DNA of 64,000 nucleotides from Methylobacterium tarhaniae (GCF_001043955.1 NZ_LABZ01000059.1:1-64000), one strand, 5' to 3'; shown: positions 25,624 through 35,517, counted from the first letter of the stretch. Notes: generated by a model not told the origin, from the sequence alone. Program-made: numbers and translations.

Positions 25624-26592
25624 TTGGACCGGGACGGAACCATCGCGATCATCGGGGCAGGCATCGCCGGTGCCGCTGCGGCGCGCCGGTTGAGCGAGGC
25701 GGGCCGGCGCGCCGTCGTGCTCGACAAGGGCCGCGGCCCCGGCGGCCGGATGGCGACGCGGCGCGGCCCGGATTCCCTGCGCTTCGACCATGGCGCCCAG
25801 TACTTCACCGCCCGCGACCCGCTTTTCGCCGCCCTGGTGGAGGGCTGGACGGCGCGGGGTGTGGCGGCCGCCTGGGGTGAGCCGAGCGGGGGCAGGCCGG
25901 GCCGGCACGTCGGAACGCCCGGCATGTCCGCGCCGGTGCGCGACCTCCTCGACGGCCTCGACGTGCGATGCGGCCGCGCCGTCGGCCGCCTCGTCCGGGA
26001 CGGGCGCGACTGGCGGCTGGCGGAGGCCGACGGCGCGGCCCTGGCCGAGGACGCCGCCTTCTCGGCCGTGCTGCTCACCTGCCCGTCGCCCCAGAGCCTC
26101 GCCCTGCTGGCGGGCGCCGGCCACGACCTGCCGGGGGTGGCCGAGGTGCGCTACGCCCCGTGCTGGACGCTGATGCTGGCCCATGACGGCCCACCGCTCC
26201 GCGACGGGCCGGTGCGGGAGGACCGGGACCCCGACGCGACGATCGCCTGGATCGCCGAGAACGGCAGCAAGCCCGGGCGCCAGGGCGGCGGCACGCTGGT
26301 GGCGCACGCCTCCCCGTCCTGGTCGCGCGCCCACCTCGAATGCGAGGCGGAGGACGTCGCCGGACGCCTGGTCTCGGCCTTGCGGGACCTGATGCCGCTC
26401 GGAGACATCCGCCACCGCGCCGCCCATCGCTGGCGCTATGCCGCGGTCGAGCGGGCCGTGGGCGAGCCTTGCCTGTTCGTGCCGGGAAGCGGCCTCGGCT
26501 TTGCCGGCGACGGCTGCCTCGGGCCGCGGGTGGAGTTCGCCTATCTGAGCGGCCTCGCCCTCGCCGAGCGGGTGCTCGCGGAGGCGGCGTGA
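25624..26592 (+). CDS. FAD/NAD(P)-binding oxidoreductase, amine oxidase-like
   Basis: A 322-residue flavoprotein with an N-terminal dinucleotide-binding fold, IAIIGAGIAGAAAARRL, followed by LDKGRGPGGRMATRR, which forms the FAD contact. The region DSLRFDHGAQYFTARDPLF is typical of the renalase-like/amine oxidase-like bacterial family. The C-terminus closes with GLGFAGDGCLGPRVEFAYLSGLALAE, the second FAD-binding stretch. Renalase-type oxidation of dihydropyridine nucleotide isomers is one possibility; the substrate is not readable here. The start appears to be TTG. It is divergent from glsA. Confidence 0.75.
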   Translation: MDRDGTIAIIGAGIAGAAAARRLSEAGRRAVVLDKGRGPGGRMATRRGPDSLRFDHGAQYFTARDPLFAALVEGWTARGVAAAWGEPSGGRPGRHVGTPGMSAPVRDLLDGLDVRCGRAVGRLVRDGRDWRLAEADGAALAEDAAFSAVLLTCPSPQSLALLAGAGHDLPGVAEVRYAPCWTLMLAHDGPPLRDGPVREDRDPDATIAWIAENGSKPGRQGGGTLVAHASPSWSRAHLECEAEDVAGRLVSALRDLMPLGDIRHRAAHRWRYAAVERAVGEPCLFVPGSGLGFAGDGCLGPRVEFAYLSGLALAERVLAEAA

Positions 26593-26861
26593 TAGCGAGG
26601 ACGACCGCCAAGGTGCGGGAGCACACGGCGGACGGCGTCCGGGCAGGGCTAGCCTGATGCCACATCAGGACCATCGTTCCGCCCAAAGGCGGTGCGACAC
26701 CTCTCCTGACCGGGGTGCCCGCATCCCTCAAAGCCGGCGCCGCCGGCCCTCGAAGGTCGGAAGCTCCGGCCTCGCCCAAGCCACAGGGAGCCCATGTCCC
26801 GAGCCCAGGAGGCGCGTAGCCTCCGCGGTTCACCTCTGATCCTTCATGTCGGGTGAGTACA

Positions 26862-27005
26862 ATGTCTGATGCGTCCCTTTTCCTCCATATCGGCTTGTCG
26901 CTGAGCTTCGTGGGCCTCGTCGGCCTCGGGATCGGCCGGGCTCTCGACGCCTGGGTGCGGCTGGCGCCGACCGGCGCCGATGACGAGGGCGCGCTGGCGG
27001 ACTAG
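26862..27005 (+). CDS. 47-residue single-span membrane protein
   Basis: A short frame, MSDASLFLHIGLSLSFVGLV and onward, with one strong hydrophobic helix (residues about 6-25), a short amphipathic stretch (GRALDAWVRL) and an acidic C-terminus (GADDEGALAD). Third codon positions are strongly GC-biased and the stop falls 42 bases before the cinA-like gene, so the two are probably co-transcribed. The function is unknown. Confidence 0.5.
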   Translation: MSDASLFLHIGLSLSFVGLVGLGIGRALDAWVRLAPTGADDEGALAD

Positions 27006-27047
27006 GCCCCGGCCGGATAGGCTCATCCTGAGGCAGGAGGACGGCGC

Positions 27048-27545
27048 TTGCGCGAGCTGATGGAGAGGGCCGGCCGCATCGCCGCCCGGCTGACGGCCCG
27101 GCGGGAGACCGTCGCGGTGGCCGAATCCTCCGCCGGCGGCCTCGTCTCCGCGGCCCTGCTGGCGGTTCCGGGCGCCTCCGCCTACTTCCTCGGCGGCGCA
27201 GTGGTCTATACCGGGGAGGCGCGGCGCGCCCTGATCGGGCTCGACGAGGCCGGGATGGCCGGCCTGCGCAGCGCCAGCGAACCCTATGCCGAGCGCGTCG
27301 CCGGACTCGTGCGCGAGCGCCACGGCGCAGCCTGGGGCCTGTGCGAGACCGGCGCCGCGGGCCCGGGCGGCAACCGCTACGGCGACGCCGCCGGCCATAG
27401 CTGCCTCGCCATCGCCGGCCCGGTCACCCGCCGCCTGACCCTCGAGACCGGCGACAACGACCGCGCCGCCAACATGGAGGCCTTCGCGGCCGCCATGCTG
27501 GACGCCTTCCTGGACGCGCTGGAGGAGGCGGACCGGGCCCCCTGA
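27048..27545 (+). CDS. CinA-family nicotinamide-nucleotide amidase (PncC type)
   Basis: A 165-residue protein covering the C-terminal CinA domain only, as in stand-alone PncC. Family motifs are VAVAESSAGGLVSAALL, with the active-site serine region, FLGGAVVYTGEARRALIGL, and GNRYGDAAGHSCLAI. The enzyme deamidates NMN to nicotinate mononucleotide in NAD recycling. The start is TTG, supported by AGGAGG seven bases upstream; an in-frame ATG lies four codons later. Confidence 0.82.
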   Translation: MRELMERAGRIAARLTARRETVAVAESSAGGLVSAALLAVPGASAYFLGGAVVYTGEARRALIGLDEAGMAGLRSASEPYAERVAGLVRERHGAAWGLCETGAAGPGGNRYGDAAGHSCLAIAGPVTRRLTLETGDNDRAANMEAFAAAMLDAFLDALEEADRAP

Positions 27546-27603
27546 GGAGCCCGCTCCAAGAATCCCGCTCCAAGAAGCCCTTGTGGAAAGAAGCCCTCGC
27601 CGA

Positions 27604-28893
27604 TCAGCTCGGCCGGTCCATCCGGCAGGTGGTCGGCAGCAGCGTGTCCTTGGTCTCCACCCGGCCGACCATCTTCCAGCCCCAGCCGGTGCCCTCCTCG
27701 TCGAAGCGCATCCCGGGCTCCATCGGACCGAAGGAGTGGACGAACATCGTCTGGAAGTACTGGTGGTCGTCGGGCCGGACGTAGCCCTCGCTGCCGACAT
27801 GCGGCTTGAGGCGGGCCTGCTCGAGTTTGGGCGCCACCTTGCGCGCCTCGGACGAGCCGGCCTCCTGCATCGCGGTGAGCAGCGCGTTCATCGCGTTGAA
27901 GGCGCGCGGATAGGTCGAGCCGATGCCGGTGCGGGCCCGGAATGCGGCCTCGAATTCCTGCGTCGCGGCATCGCCCTCGTTGGCGGCACCCTGCGAGACC
28001 TCGAACACCCGGTGGGCGAGCCCGGTCTGGCGCACCACCGTCGGCCCGCCAGTCCCGCCGGCATAGTAGGTGTAGAAGCCCGCCTGGAGACCGGCCTCCG
28101 CGGCGGCCTTGAGCAGCAGGTTGATGTCCTGGGCCCAGTTGCCGGTGATGACCGAATCCGCCCCCGAGGCGCGGATCTTGGTGACGTAGGGCGCGAAGTC
28201 GTTGACCTTCTGCAGCGGGGTCACCTCGTCGCCGACGATCTCGATATCGGGCCGCTTCGCCTTCAGCATCGCCCGGGCCTGCGACCGCACCGACTGGCCG
28301 AACGAGTAATCCTGATTGATCAGGTATACCTTCTTGATCTCCGGCCGCGTCTTCATGAAGTTCGTCAGCGCCTCCATCTTGATGTCCGAATTGGCATCGA
28401 AGCGGAAGTGCCAGTAGTTGCACTTCTCGTTGGTCAGCGACGGATCGACGGCGGAGTAATTGATGTAGATGACCTGGCGGTTCGGATTGCGCTCGTTGTG
28501 CTTGGCGACGAAGTCGGTGAGCGCCGCGGCGGCCGAGGAGCCGTTGCCCTGGACCAGCACCCGGGCGCCGGCATCGATGCCCTTCTGGGCGGCGATCAGG
28601 GTCTCCTGCGGATTGACCTTGTTGTCGTAGGCCAGCACCTCGAAGCGAAACTGTTTCTGGCGGGCGTTCAGCACCTCGGCCATGTACTGGAAGTGGCGCA
28701 GGCCCGCCTCGCCGGTCGGCGCGCCGCCGCCCGAGAGCGGATCGATGAAGGCGATCTTCACGGTCTCCTGTGCGGCGACCGGGCCCGAGAGGGCCAGGGT
28801 CGCGGCGGCGCTGCCGAGCGCCAGGATCGCGGACGGACCAGACAGGGACACGGCGACGACGGCGCCACGCAGCGCCTCGCGGATGGACGTCAT
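27604..28893 (-). CDS. periplasmic binding protein of a branched-chain amino acid-type ABC transporter
   Basis: A 429-residue exported protein of the Leu/Ile/Val-binding type 1 fold. A long signal peptide ends at VAAQ, followed by ETVKIAFIDPLSGGGAPTGE, the classical opening. Further family blocks are GARVLVQGNGSSAAAALTDF, the hinge region KKVYLINQDYSFGQSV, and DSVITGNWAQDINLLLKAA. The ligand is probably an amino acid, amide or aromatic acid. The start MTSIREALRG has GAGAGGAAG upstream. No permease or ATPase genes are adjacent, so it is an orphan binding protein here. Confidence 0.88.
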   Translation of the reverse strand: MTSIREALRGAVVAVSLSGPSAILALGSAAATLALSGPVAAQETVKIAFIDPLSGGGAPTGEAGLRHFQYMAEVLNARQKQFRFEVLAYDNKVNPQETLIAAQKGIDAGARVLVQGNGSSAAAALTDFVAKHNERNPNRQVIYINYSAVDPSLTNEKCNYWHFRFDANSDIKMEALTNFMKTRPEIKKVYLINQDYSFGQSVRSQARAMLKAKRPDIEIVGDEVTPLQKVNDFAPYVTKIRASGADSVITGNWAQDINLLLKAAAEAGLQAGFYTYYAGGTGGPTVVRQTGLAHRVFEVSQGAANEGDAATQEFEAAFRARTGIGSTYPRAFNAMNALLTAMQEAGSSEARKVAPKLEQARLKPHVGSEGYVRPDDHQYFQTMFVHSFGPMEPGMRFDEEGTGWGWKMVGRVETKDTLLPTTCRMDRPS

Positions 28894-29421
28894 GCTTCCT
28901 CTCCTCTCGGCCGCGTTCGTCTCAGGTCCCATCCGGGCCGGCGCCGCGTTGCCGCCCAGGAGAGTCCGGTTGCGAGTGGAGGCTCGTCAAGCCGAAATCG
29001 GCATCGTCCCTCATCCTCGTCCCACATGTGGGACCAAATCGGACTCCGTTCGACTTCTTTACCCAAGAGATCCTCTGTTCTGCCTCATCCCGAAGCACGA
29101 ATCCCTCGTCGAACGCCTCGCCTCTCGCGATGAGACCGCAGATCTGACAATCGAAACTGCGATCGAAGCGGATCATTCATAAATCATATGTCGCAATACA
29201 ACTATGGTGACGCCATTTGATGATGAATCAACTCACTCTGAAATGATTGTAAACAAATCCACGCCGTCGGATCGGCCCGCGATCGTTGACACCCTCTTGG
29301 GCCGGAGCATAAGCGTCGCGGTGGCGCGAGATTTTTCGGCACGGCGCGACCCGGGAATACGGACCATGCTTCAGCCCGACACGGCGCCTGGGATCGCCCC
29401 GGCCCACCCGGAGACCCACCG
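28894..29421. other. 530-base divergent intergenic region, partly AT-rich
   Basis: It separates the binding protein (minus) from the PepSY gene (plus). The segment 29165-29260 is AT-rich (CATTCATAAATCATATG, GAAATGATTGTAAACAAATC) and likely contains promoters. Its position before a PepSY gene makes an iron-responsive site possible, but no clean Fur or Irr box was identified. No gene is supported. Confidence 0.45.
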
Positions 29422-30570
29422 GTGAGGAACGTGCTGTTCCAGGTCCACTGGTTCCTCGGCCTCACCGCCGGCCTCGTCCTGATGGTGGTCGGGGCGACCG
29501 GAGGCGTGCTCAGCCTCGAGGAGGAGATCACCGGCCTTCTCAGCCCCGGCATCGTCACCGTCCCGGCCCGGGAGGCGCCGCGCCTGACACCGGATGCGCT
29601 GATCGCCCGGCTCAGGGACGACGCGCCGGGGCAGCGCGTGAAACGGCTCGTCCTGAGCGGGGCACCGGACCGGGCGGTGCAGGTTCACCTCACCGGTGAC
29701 GGCTCGGGCCGGGGCAGCGACACCTATGTCGATCCCTATGACGGGCGGATCCTCGGGCCGGCCCGCGGCGAGGACGTCTTCGGCTTCGTGCGGCGGCTGC
29801 ATCGCTGGCTGGTCCTGCCCGGGGACGGCGATGGCTGGGGCCGCACCATCACCGGCGCCTCGGCCCTGGCCCTGGTCTATCTCGCGCTCTCGGGCCTCTA
29901 CCTGCGCTGGCCCAAGGGCCGCCGCGACTGGCGGATCTGGCTGAAGCCGGCGCTGAACCGCCGCGGCCGGGCGCTCTACTGGTCGCTGCACGCGGTCGTC
30001 GGCACCTGGGTGCTGGTGCTCTACCTGGTGATGGCGCTGACCGGCCTGTGGTGGTCCTACGGCTGGTACCGCGACGGGGCGACGCTCCTGCTCACCGGCC
30101 GCCCTCCCGCCGCGCCCGCCCGGGATATGGGACCGCGGGACAGGGGGACTCGCGAGGGCGCGCCGGTCCGCCTCGATCCCGCCTTCGCGGCCTTCACGGC
30201 GGCGACGAACGGGCGCTACGCCACCGCCTCCCTGGTGCCCGCCCGCGAGGGCGAGACGATCCGCATCCGCGCGGTGGCGCCGGACGCCGACCACTTCCAG
30301 GCCCGCGACGAGTGGCGCTTCCACCCCGACGGCACCCTCGCCTCCCGCGACCTCTACGCCGGGCGACCGCTGGGTGCGCGGCTGACCGGCAGCATGCTGG
30401 CCCTGCACCAGGGGCACTTCTTCGGTCCCGTCGGCTGGATCACGTTCATGCTCGCGGCGCTCGCCATGCCGCTCTTCGGCGTGACGGGGCTTCTCCTCTA
30501 TCTCGGCCGGCGCCGAAGCCGGCGGCGCCACGCGGCCGCGACGGTTCCGGCAGCCCGACAGGCGGCCTGA
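29422..30570 (+). CDS. PepSY-associated transmembrane protein
   Basis: A 382-residue inner-membrane protein with four transmembrane helices and periplasmic PepSY domains. It begins with the family motif QVHWFLGLTAGLVLMVVGATGG, and has the second helix ALALVYLALSGLYLRWP, the third WSLHAVVGTWVLVLYLVMALTGLWWS, and the last WITFMLAALAMPLFGVTGLLLYL before an Arg-rich tail. The pattern His-containing helix 1 / LHRWL loop / SLHA helix 3 is shared with proteins often found beside TonB-dependent siderophore receptors, where reduction of ferric siderophores is proposed. The start is GTG. No receptor gene is adjacent. Confidence 0.82.
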   Translation: MRNVLFQVHWFLGLTAGLVLMVVGATGGVLSLEEEITGLLSPGIVTVPAREAPRLTPDALIARLRDDAPGQRVKRLVLSGAPDRAVQVHLTGDGSGRGSDTYVDPYDGRILGPARGEDVFGFVRRLHRWLVLPGDGDGWGRTITGASALALVYLALSGLYLRWPKGRRDWRIWLKPALNRRGRALYWSLHAVVGTWVLVLYLVMALTGLWWSYGWYRDGATLLLTGRPPAAPARDMGPRDRGTREGAPVRLDPAFAAFTAATNGRYATASLVPAREGETIRIRAVAPDADHFQARDEWRFHPDGTLASRDLYAGRPLGARLTGSMLALHQGHFFGPVGWITFMLAALAMPLFGVTGLLLYLGRRRSRRRHAAATVPAARQAA

Positions 30571-30654
30571 CGCCCGCTCGCGAGTTGCCTTTCGGTCCCA
30601 TCAGGCATTAAGCGCACGGGCAGCAGGGCCGCCCGACCGGCGAGAGGATGCCGC

Positions 30655-32877
30655 ATGATCCGCAACGACGTCTCCATCACGCCCGAACTCGTGCGCCAGC
30701 ACGGCCTGACCGAGGACGAGTACCAGCGCTTCGTCGGGCTGATCGGGCGCGAGCCGACCATCACCGAGCTCGGCATCGTCTCGGCGATGTGGAACGAGCA
30801 CTGCTCGTACAAGTCCTCGCGCCTCCACCTGAAGACGCTGCCGACCAAGGCGCCGTGGGTGATCCAGGGCCCGGGCGAGAATGCCGGCGTCATCGACATC
30901 GGCGACGGCCTCGCCTGCGTGTTCAAGATGGAGAGCCACAACCACCCGAGCTTCATCGAGCCCTATCAGGGCGCGGCGACCGGGGTCGGCGGCATCCTGC
31001 GCGACGTCTTCACAATGGGCGCGCGGCCGGTCGCGGCGCTCAACGCGCTGCGCTTCGGCTCGCCGGACCATCCGCGCACGCCACACCTCGTCTCGGGCGT
31101 GGTCGCGGGCATCGGCGGCTACGGCAATTCCTTCGGCGTGCCGACGGTCGGCGGGGCGGTGGGCTTCCACACCCGCTACGACGGCAACATCCTGGTCAAC
31201 GCGATGGCGGTCGGCCTCGCGAAGACCGATTCGATCTTCTACGCCGCCGCCACGGGTGTGGGTAACCCGATCGTCTATCTCGGCTCGAAGACCGGCCGCG
31301 ACGGCATCCACGGCGCCACCATGGCGTCCGCCGCCTTCGACGCCTCGTCGGAGGAGAAGCGCCCGACCGTGCAGGTCGGCGACCCCTTCGCCGAGAAGCT
31401 CCTGCTCGAGGCCTGCCTGGAGCTGATGCAGTCGGGCGCCGTGATCGCGATCCAGGACATGGGCGCGGCGGGGCTGACCTGCTCGGCGGTCGAGATGGGC
31501 GCCAAGGGCAATCTCGGCGTCGAGCTGAACCTCGACGCGGTGCCGACCCGCGAGCCCGGCATGACCGCCTACGAGATGATGCTGTCGGAGAGCCAGGAGC
31601 GCATGCTCATGGTGCTCAAGCCCGGCATGGAGAAGGAGGCCGAAGCCATCTTCGTGAAGTGGGGCCTCGACTTCGCGATCATCGGCCACACCACCGACAC
31701 CCTCCGCTTCGTCATCAAGCATGGCGGCGAGACGGTGGCCGACCTGCCGATCAAGGAACTCGGCGACGAGGCCCCGCTCTACGACCGGCCGCACCGCCAG
31801 AACGCCTATCAGCCCGAGCTGAAGGCCGAGGATGTCGCGGCGCCGATGCGCAACGTCGATGCGCTGGCCAAGCTCGTCGGCTCGCCGGACCTGTGCTCGA
31901 AGCGCTGGGTCTACGAGCAGTACGACCACTTCATCCTCGGCAACACCGTGCAGAAGCCCGGCGGCGACGCCGCGGTGGTGCGGGTCGAGGACGGGCCGAA
32001 GGGCCTGGCGCTGACCACCGACGTCACCCCGCGCTACTGCGAGGCCGATCCGGTCGAGGGCGGCAAGCAGGCGGTGGCCGAGGCCTGGCGCAACATCACG
32101 GCGGTGGGCGGCCGTCCGCTGGCCATCACCGACAACCTCAATTTCGGCAACCCCGAGAAGCCGGAGGTGATGGGCCAGTTCGTCGGCTGCATCCAGGGCA
32201 TCGGCGAGGCCTGCCGTGCCCTCGACTTCCCGGTCGTGTCCGGCAACGTCTCGCTCTACAACGAGACCGAGGGCGTCGGCATCCTACCGACCCCGTCGAT
32301 CGGCGGCGTCGGGGTGATCGACAATGTCGAGACGATCGCCACCGTCGCCTTCAAGCGCGACGGCGACGCCCTGGTGCTGATCGGCGCCACCAAGGGCTGG
32401 CTCGGCCAGTCGGCCTATCTCGCCACGGTCTGCGGCCGCGAGGAGGGGGCGCCGCCCCCGGTCGATCTCGCCGCCGAGAAGCGCAACGGCGACTTCGTGC
32501 GCGGCCTCATCACCTCGGGGATCGTCGACACCGTCCACGACCTCTCCGATGGCGGCCTCGCCGTGGCCGTCGCCGAGATGGCGCTCGCCGGCAATATCGG
32601 CGCCGTTCTCCCGGAATGCCCGCTGCCGGTGGCGTGCCACGCCTACCTGTTCGGCGAGGACCAGGGCCGCTACCTCCTGGCGGTGGAGCCCGACGCGGTC
32701 GCCGACCTGCTCTACAGCGCCAGCGCGCAGGGCATCGACGCGGCGGTGATCGGCGTGACCGGCGCCGATTCGCTGACCCTGCCGGGCGACGAGATCATCG
32801 CCCTCGACGACCTGCGCAAGGCTCATGAGGGCTGGCTGCCGACCTACATGGCCGGTCCGACCGCCGACGCGGCCTAA
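30655..32877 (+). CDS. purL: phosphoribosylformylglycinamidine synthase, PurL subunit
   Basis: A 740-residue enzyme of purine synthesis: it converts FGAR to FGAM using ATP and ammonia delivered by PurQ. This is the small PurL form. Signatures are [12 protein letters not shown] near the N-terminus, [25 protein letters not shown] with the nucleotide site, [17 protein letters not shown], and the second-half repeat [19 protein letters not shown]. The ATG has GAGAGG upstream. Its PurS and PurQ partners are not immediately upstream here. It leads the run purL-bolA-(DUF29)-grxD. Confidence 0.95.
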   Translation: MIRNDVSITPELVRQHGLTEDEYQRFVGLIGREPTITELGIVSAMWNEHCSYKSSRLHLKTLPTKAPWVIQGPGENAGVIDIGDGLACVFKMESHNHPSFIEPYQGAATGVGGILRDVFTMGARPVAALNALRFGSPDHPRTPHLVSGVVAGIGGYGNSFGVPTVGGAVGFHTRYDGNILVNAMAVGLAKTDSIFYAAATGVGNPIVYLGSKTGRDGIHGATMASAAFDASSEEKRPTVQVGDPFAEKLLLEACLELMQSGAVIAIQDMGAAGLTCSAVEMGAKGNLGVELNLDAVPTREPGMTAYEMMLSESQERMLMVLKPGMEKEAEAIFVKWGLDFAIIGHTTDTLRFVIKHGGETVADLPIKELGDEAPLYDRPHRQNAYQPELKAEDVAAPMRNVDALAKLVGSPDLCSKRWVYEQYDHFILGNTVQKPGGDAAVVRVEDGPKGLALTTDVTPRYCEADPVEGGKQAVAEAWRNITAVGGRPLAITDNLNFGNPEKPEVMGQFVGCIQGIGEACRALDFPVVSGNVSLYNETEGVGILPTPSIGGVGVIDNVETIATVAFKRDGDALVLIGATKGWLGQSAYLATVCGREEGAPPPVDLAAEKRNGDFVRGLITSGIVDTVHDLSDGGLAVAVAEMALAGNIGAVLPECPLPVACHAYLFGEDQGRYLLAVEPDAVADLLYSASAQGIDAAVIGVTGADSLTLPGDEIIALDDLRKAHEGWLPTYMAGPTADAA

Positions 32878-32895
32878 GGAACAGGAGACGACCCG

Positions 32896-33132
32896 ATGCC
32901 GATGGATGCCCGCGAGATCGAGGCGATGATCCGGGAGGCCCTGCCCGACGCCACGATCGAGATCCGCGACCTCGCCGGCGACGGCGACCACTATGCCGCC
33001 ACCGTCGTGTCGGCGGCGTTCAAGGGCAAGTCGCGGGTGCAGCAGCACCAGATGGTCTATGGCGCGCTCCAGGGGCGCATGGGCGGCGTGCTGCACGCCC
33101 TTGCCCTGACCACGGGCGTGCCGCAGGATTGA
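32896..33132 (+). CDS. bolA: BolA family protein
   Basis: A 78-residue protein with the BolA fold: MDAREIEAMIREALPDATIEI opens it, followed by GDGDHYAATVVSAAFKGKSRVQQHQMVYGAL with the conserved His residues that can ligate a [2Fe-2S] cluster together with a monothiol glutaredoxin. It lies 18 bases after purL in the same operon. The matching glutaredoxin (grxD) is two genes on. The pair is known to traffic iron-sulfur clusters and sense iron. Confidence 0.92.
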   Translation: MPMDAREIEAMIREALPDATIEIRDLAGDGDHYAATVVSAAFKGKSRVQQHQMVYGALQGRMGGVLHALALTTGVPQD

Positions 33133-33164
33133 CGCCCTGATCGACGCCCTTGGGGGGCCGCCGC

Positions 33165-33666
33165 ATGGACGAGATCCGTACGGATCAGCCGAGCCTCTAC
33201 GACGAGGACGTCGTCGCCTGGGCGGAGCAGCAGGCGGCAGCCCTCCGCGCCCTCGGGGCGCGGCCTGACCTCTCGACCGTCCTCGACTGGGACAACATCA
33301 TCGAGGAGGTCGAGTCGGTAGGGCGGTCGGAGATCAGCACGGTCGAGCGCGCGCTCCGCCTCGTGCTCGTCCACCTGATCAAGCACCTCTCGGCACCGCA
33401 TCAGCCCCCGGCACAGCACTGGCGCTCGGAAATCGTGGCGTTCCAGATCACCGGGCGAGTCAGCTACCGCCCCTCGATGCGGCGGAAGATCAACCTCGAC
33501 AAGGTCTGGCGCGATGCGGTCGTCCAGGCAGAGGCGGGCAGGCCTGCCCGAGACGTCGCCCTTCACGCTGGACGACCTCGCCGCCGAGAGCTTCGACATC
33601 GATCGCAGCCTGATACAACTCGCCGCGTCGCTCGCCTCCACGCGGCCGGCGCGGCGCCGGCGCTGA
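33165..33666 (+). pseudogene. DUF29 family gene with a frameshift
   Basis: The N-terminal frame MDEIRTDQPSLYDEDVVAWAEQQA is a clear DUF29 protein up to WRDAVVQAEAG (about residue 126). After that the frame turns into Arg-rich nonsense, while the +1 frame resumes with LPETSPFTLDDLAAESFDID, exactly the conserved DUF29 ending, and stops at 33664-33666. Removing one C in AGGCCTGCCC near 33540-33547 restores a protein of about 166 residues. This is either a real frameshift or a base error in the sequence. It sits between bolA and grxD. DUF29 proteins have no established function. Confidence 0.75.
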
Positions 33667-33742
33667 AAATGCCGCCGGATCGTCCGCCTTGGACATTCCG
33701 GCGGGCCATCCTTACATGACACCCGGAACGAGGACCGTAGCC

Positions 33743-34081
33743 ATGACCGACGTCACCAGCCGCATCGAGACCGAGATCAAGTCCCAGGACGTGGTCGTGT
33801 TCATGAAGGGCACGCCGCAATTCCCGATGTGCGGCTTCTCGGGCCAGGTGGCCCAGATCCTCAACTACCTCGGCGTGCCGTTCAAGGGCGTGAACGTGCT
33901 CGAGGACATGGAGATCCGCGAGGGCATCAAGGCCTATTCGCAGTGGCCGACCATCCCGCAGGTCTACGTCAAGGGCGAGTTCGTCGGCGGCTGCGACATC
34001 ACCCGCGAGATGTTCCAGTCCGGCGAGCTGCAGCAGCTCCTCTCCGAGAAGGGCATCGCCACCAACACCGCCGCGGCCTGA
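33743..34081 (+). CDS. grxD: monothiol glutaredoxin, Grx4 family
   Basis: A 112-residue glutaredoxin with the monothiol active site CGFS at residues 30-33 in the usual context [16 protein letters not shown]. Also present are [19 protein letters not shown], which binds glutathione, and the end [10 protein letters not shown]. It binds and transfers [2Fe-2S] clusters and works with BolA, encoded 600 bases upstream. The start MTDVTSRIE was chosen by homology over an earlier in-frame ATG. A terminator follows the stop codon. Confidence 0.95.
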   Translation: MTDVTSRIETEIKSQDVVVFMKGTPQFPMCGFSGQVAQILNYLGVPFKGVNVLEDMEIREGIKAYSQWPTIPQVYVKGEFVGGCDITREMFQSGELQQLLSEKGIATNTAAA

Positions 34082-34114
34082 TCCCGTAGACCCACGGCAC
34101 CGGACGGACGAGGA

Positions 34115-34136
34115 AGGGCGCGCGAGCGCCCTTTTT
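34115..34136 (+). terminator. rho-independent terminator after grxD
   Basis: The stem AGGGCGC (34115-34121) pairs with GCGCCCT (34126-34132) around a GCGA loop and is followed by TTTT. It ends the purL-bolA-grxD transcript. Confidence 0.85.
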
Positions 34137-34210
34137 CGTTGGCGGTGCGGCGAAACCCGCGCAGCATCCGACGCGTCTACACCGCAAGTGGCTGCTCTCG
34201 GGACGGCGAC

Positions 34211-35107
34211 ATGCGGGACGTGATCATCGTGGGCGGCGGGCCGGCGGGCCTGTCGGCGGCGCTCATCCTCGGGCGGTGCCGGCGCCGGGTGCTGCTGATC
34301 GATGCCGGCCACCCGCGCAACGCGGTGACGCCGCGCATGCACGGCTTCCTCGGCCGCGACGGCCACGCGCCCGGCTCCTTACGCGAGGAGGGAAGGCGGG
34401 AGCTTGCCGCCTACGACACGGTCGAGATCTGGGACGGGCGCGTCGTCGACGCGGTGCGGGCGCCGGACGGCTTCCGGGTGGTGATGGACGACCAGCGCCG
34501 GGCCGATGCCCGCCGGATGATCCTCGCCACCGGCCTGCGCACCGACCTGCCCGCCGTCGAGGGGTTTTCGGAGTTCTGGGGCCACGGCGTCCACCACTGC
34601 CCCTATTGCGACGGCTACGAGAACCGCGACCGGCCGCTCGCGGTCTACGGCCCGGGCGAATCGGCCAAGGGCCTGGCCCTCGAACTCACCGCCTGGAGCC
34701 GCGACCTGATCCTGTGCACCGATGGTCCCTGCGACCTCGCCGAAGCGGAGCAGGACCGCCTCGCCCGCCACGGCATCCGGATCGAGGAGCGCGCGGTCGC
34801 CCGGCTCGAGGGCGAGGATGGGCGGTTCTGCCGGGTGCGTCTGCGCGACGGGCAAGCCCTGGAATGCGGCGCGCTGTTCTTCACCACCGGGCCCTGCATC
34901 CCCTCCCCTCTCGTCGAGCGGCTCGGCTGCGACCTGTCGCGCAAGGGCACGGTCCCGACGGGCGACTACGAGGAGACCAACGTACCGGGGCTCTACGTGG
35001 CCGGCGACGCCTCGCGGCGGGTCCAGCTCGCCATCGTGGCGGCCGCCGAAGGGGCGATGGCCGCCTTCGCCATCAACACCGAACTGCTGCGCGAGGACAC
35101 GCGCTGA
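34211..35107 (+). CDS. thioredoxin reductase-like NAD(P)/FAD oxidoreductase
   Basis: A 298-residue flavoprotein: FAD-binding motif DVIIVGGGPAGLSAALIL at the N-terminus, a redox-active disulfide CPYC at residues 130-133 in HHCPYCDGYENRD, and the closing FAD site VPGLYVAGDASRRVQLAIVAAAEG. The NAD(P)-binding motif is unusual: AVYGPGESAKGLALEL, where typical thioredoxin reductases have a GxGxxA pattern. The CPYC centre suggests disulfide reduction, though members of this group act on varied substrates. The ATG at 34211 starts the FAD domain directly. It is a single gene after the grxD terminator. Confidence 0.82.
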   Translation: MRDVIIVGGGPAGLSAALILGRCRRRVLLIDAGHPRNAVTPRMHGFLGRDGHAPGSLREEGRRELAAYDTVEIWDGRVVDAVRAPDGFRVVMDDQRRADARRMILATGLRTDLPAVEGFSEFWGHGVHHCPYCDGYENRDRPLAVYGPGESAKGLALELTAWSRDLILCTDGPCDLAEAEQDRLARHGIRIEERAVARLEGEDGRFCRVRLRDGQALECGALFFTTGPCIPSPLVERLGCDLSRKGTVPTGDYEETNVPGLYVAGDASRRVQLAIVAAAEGAMAAFAINTELLREDTR

Positions 35108-35334
35108 TTCGCCCGCCGATTCGCCCGAAGCGCCCCCGCCAGCATAGGGCAGGACATATTTCCGCCGATCGCCGCCGGATCACGTCTGCGCAAATAACTC
35201 GGCAACAGCAGGGGCTTGGCCGGCCAGGAGGCACATCCTGCCGACCTGGCTGAGCCGATAATCGTCCTGTCAAGACTTTATCGCATGGTGAAGGTTTGTT
35301 AGCCTTTATTCCAACGATCACGGGAGGGGCACCC

Positions 35335-35517
35335 ATGATAGCGTTGGCGCAGGCATGGCGAGCCGGGCTGACCCGGCGCACGCAGCGCGCGGTCCTGAGC
35401 CGCGATGCCACCTTGCGGCAGACCGAGGCGGAGCCGCCCGAACATCACGAGCTCACCGTGCGGGAACTGATTCGCATGGCTCAATCCGCCCGTGCCGCGG
35501 CCGAATCGCGGGGCTGA
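35335..35517 (+). CDS. small hypothetical protein
   Basis: A 60-residue protein, MIALAQAWRAGLTRRTQRAV at the start, followed by a charged region and a C-terminal helix (HELTVRELIRMAQSARAAAE). A GGGAGGGG ribosome binding site precedes the ATG by five bases. No domain is recognised and no function is proposed. Confidence 0.5.
   Translation: MIALAQAWRAGLTRRTQRAVLSRDATLRQTEAEPPEHHELTVRELIRMAQSARAAAESRG

Noticed and set aside
29165..29260. Fur or Irr box before the PepSY gene
   Set aside because: The stretch is AT-rich and partly resembles a Fur site, but there are too many mismatches to call one.
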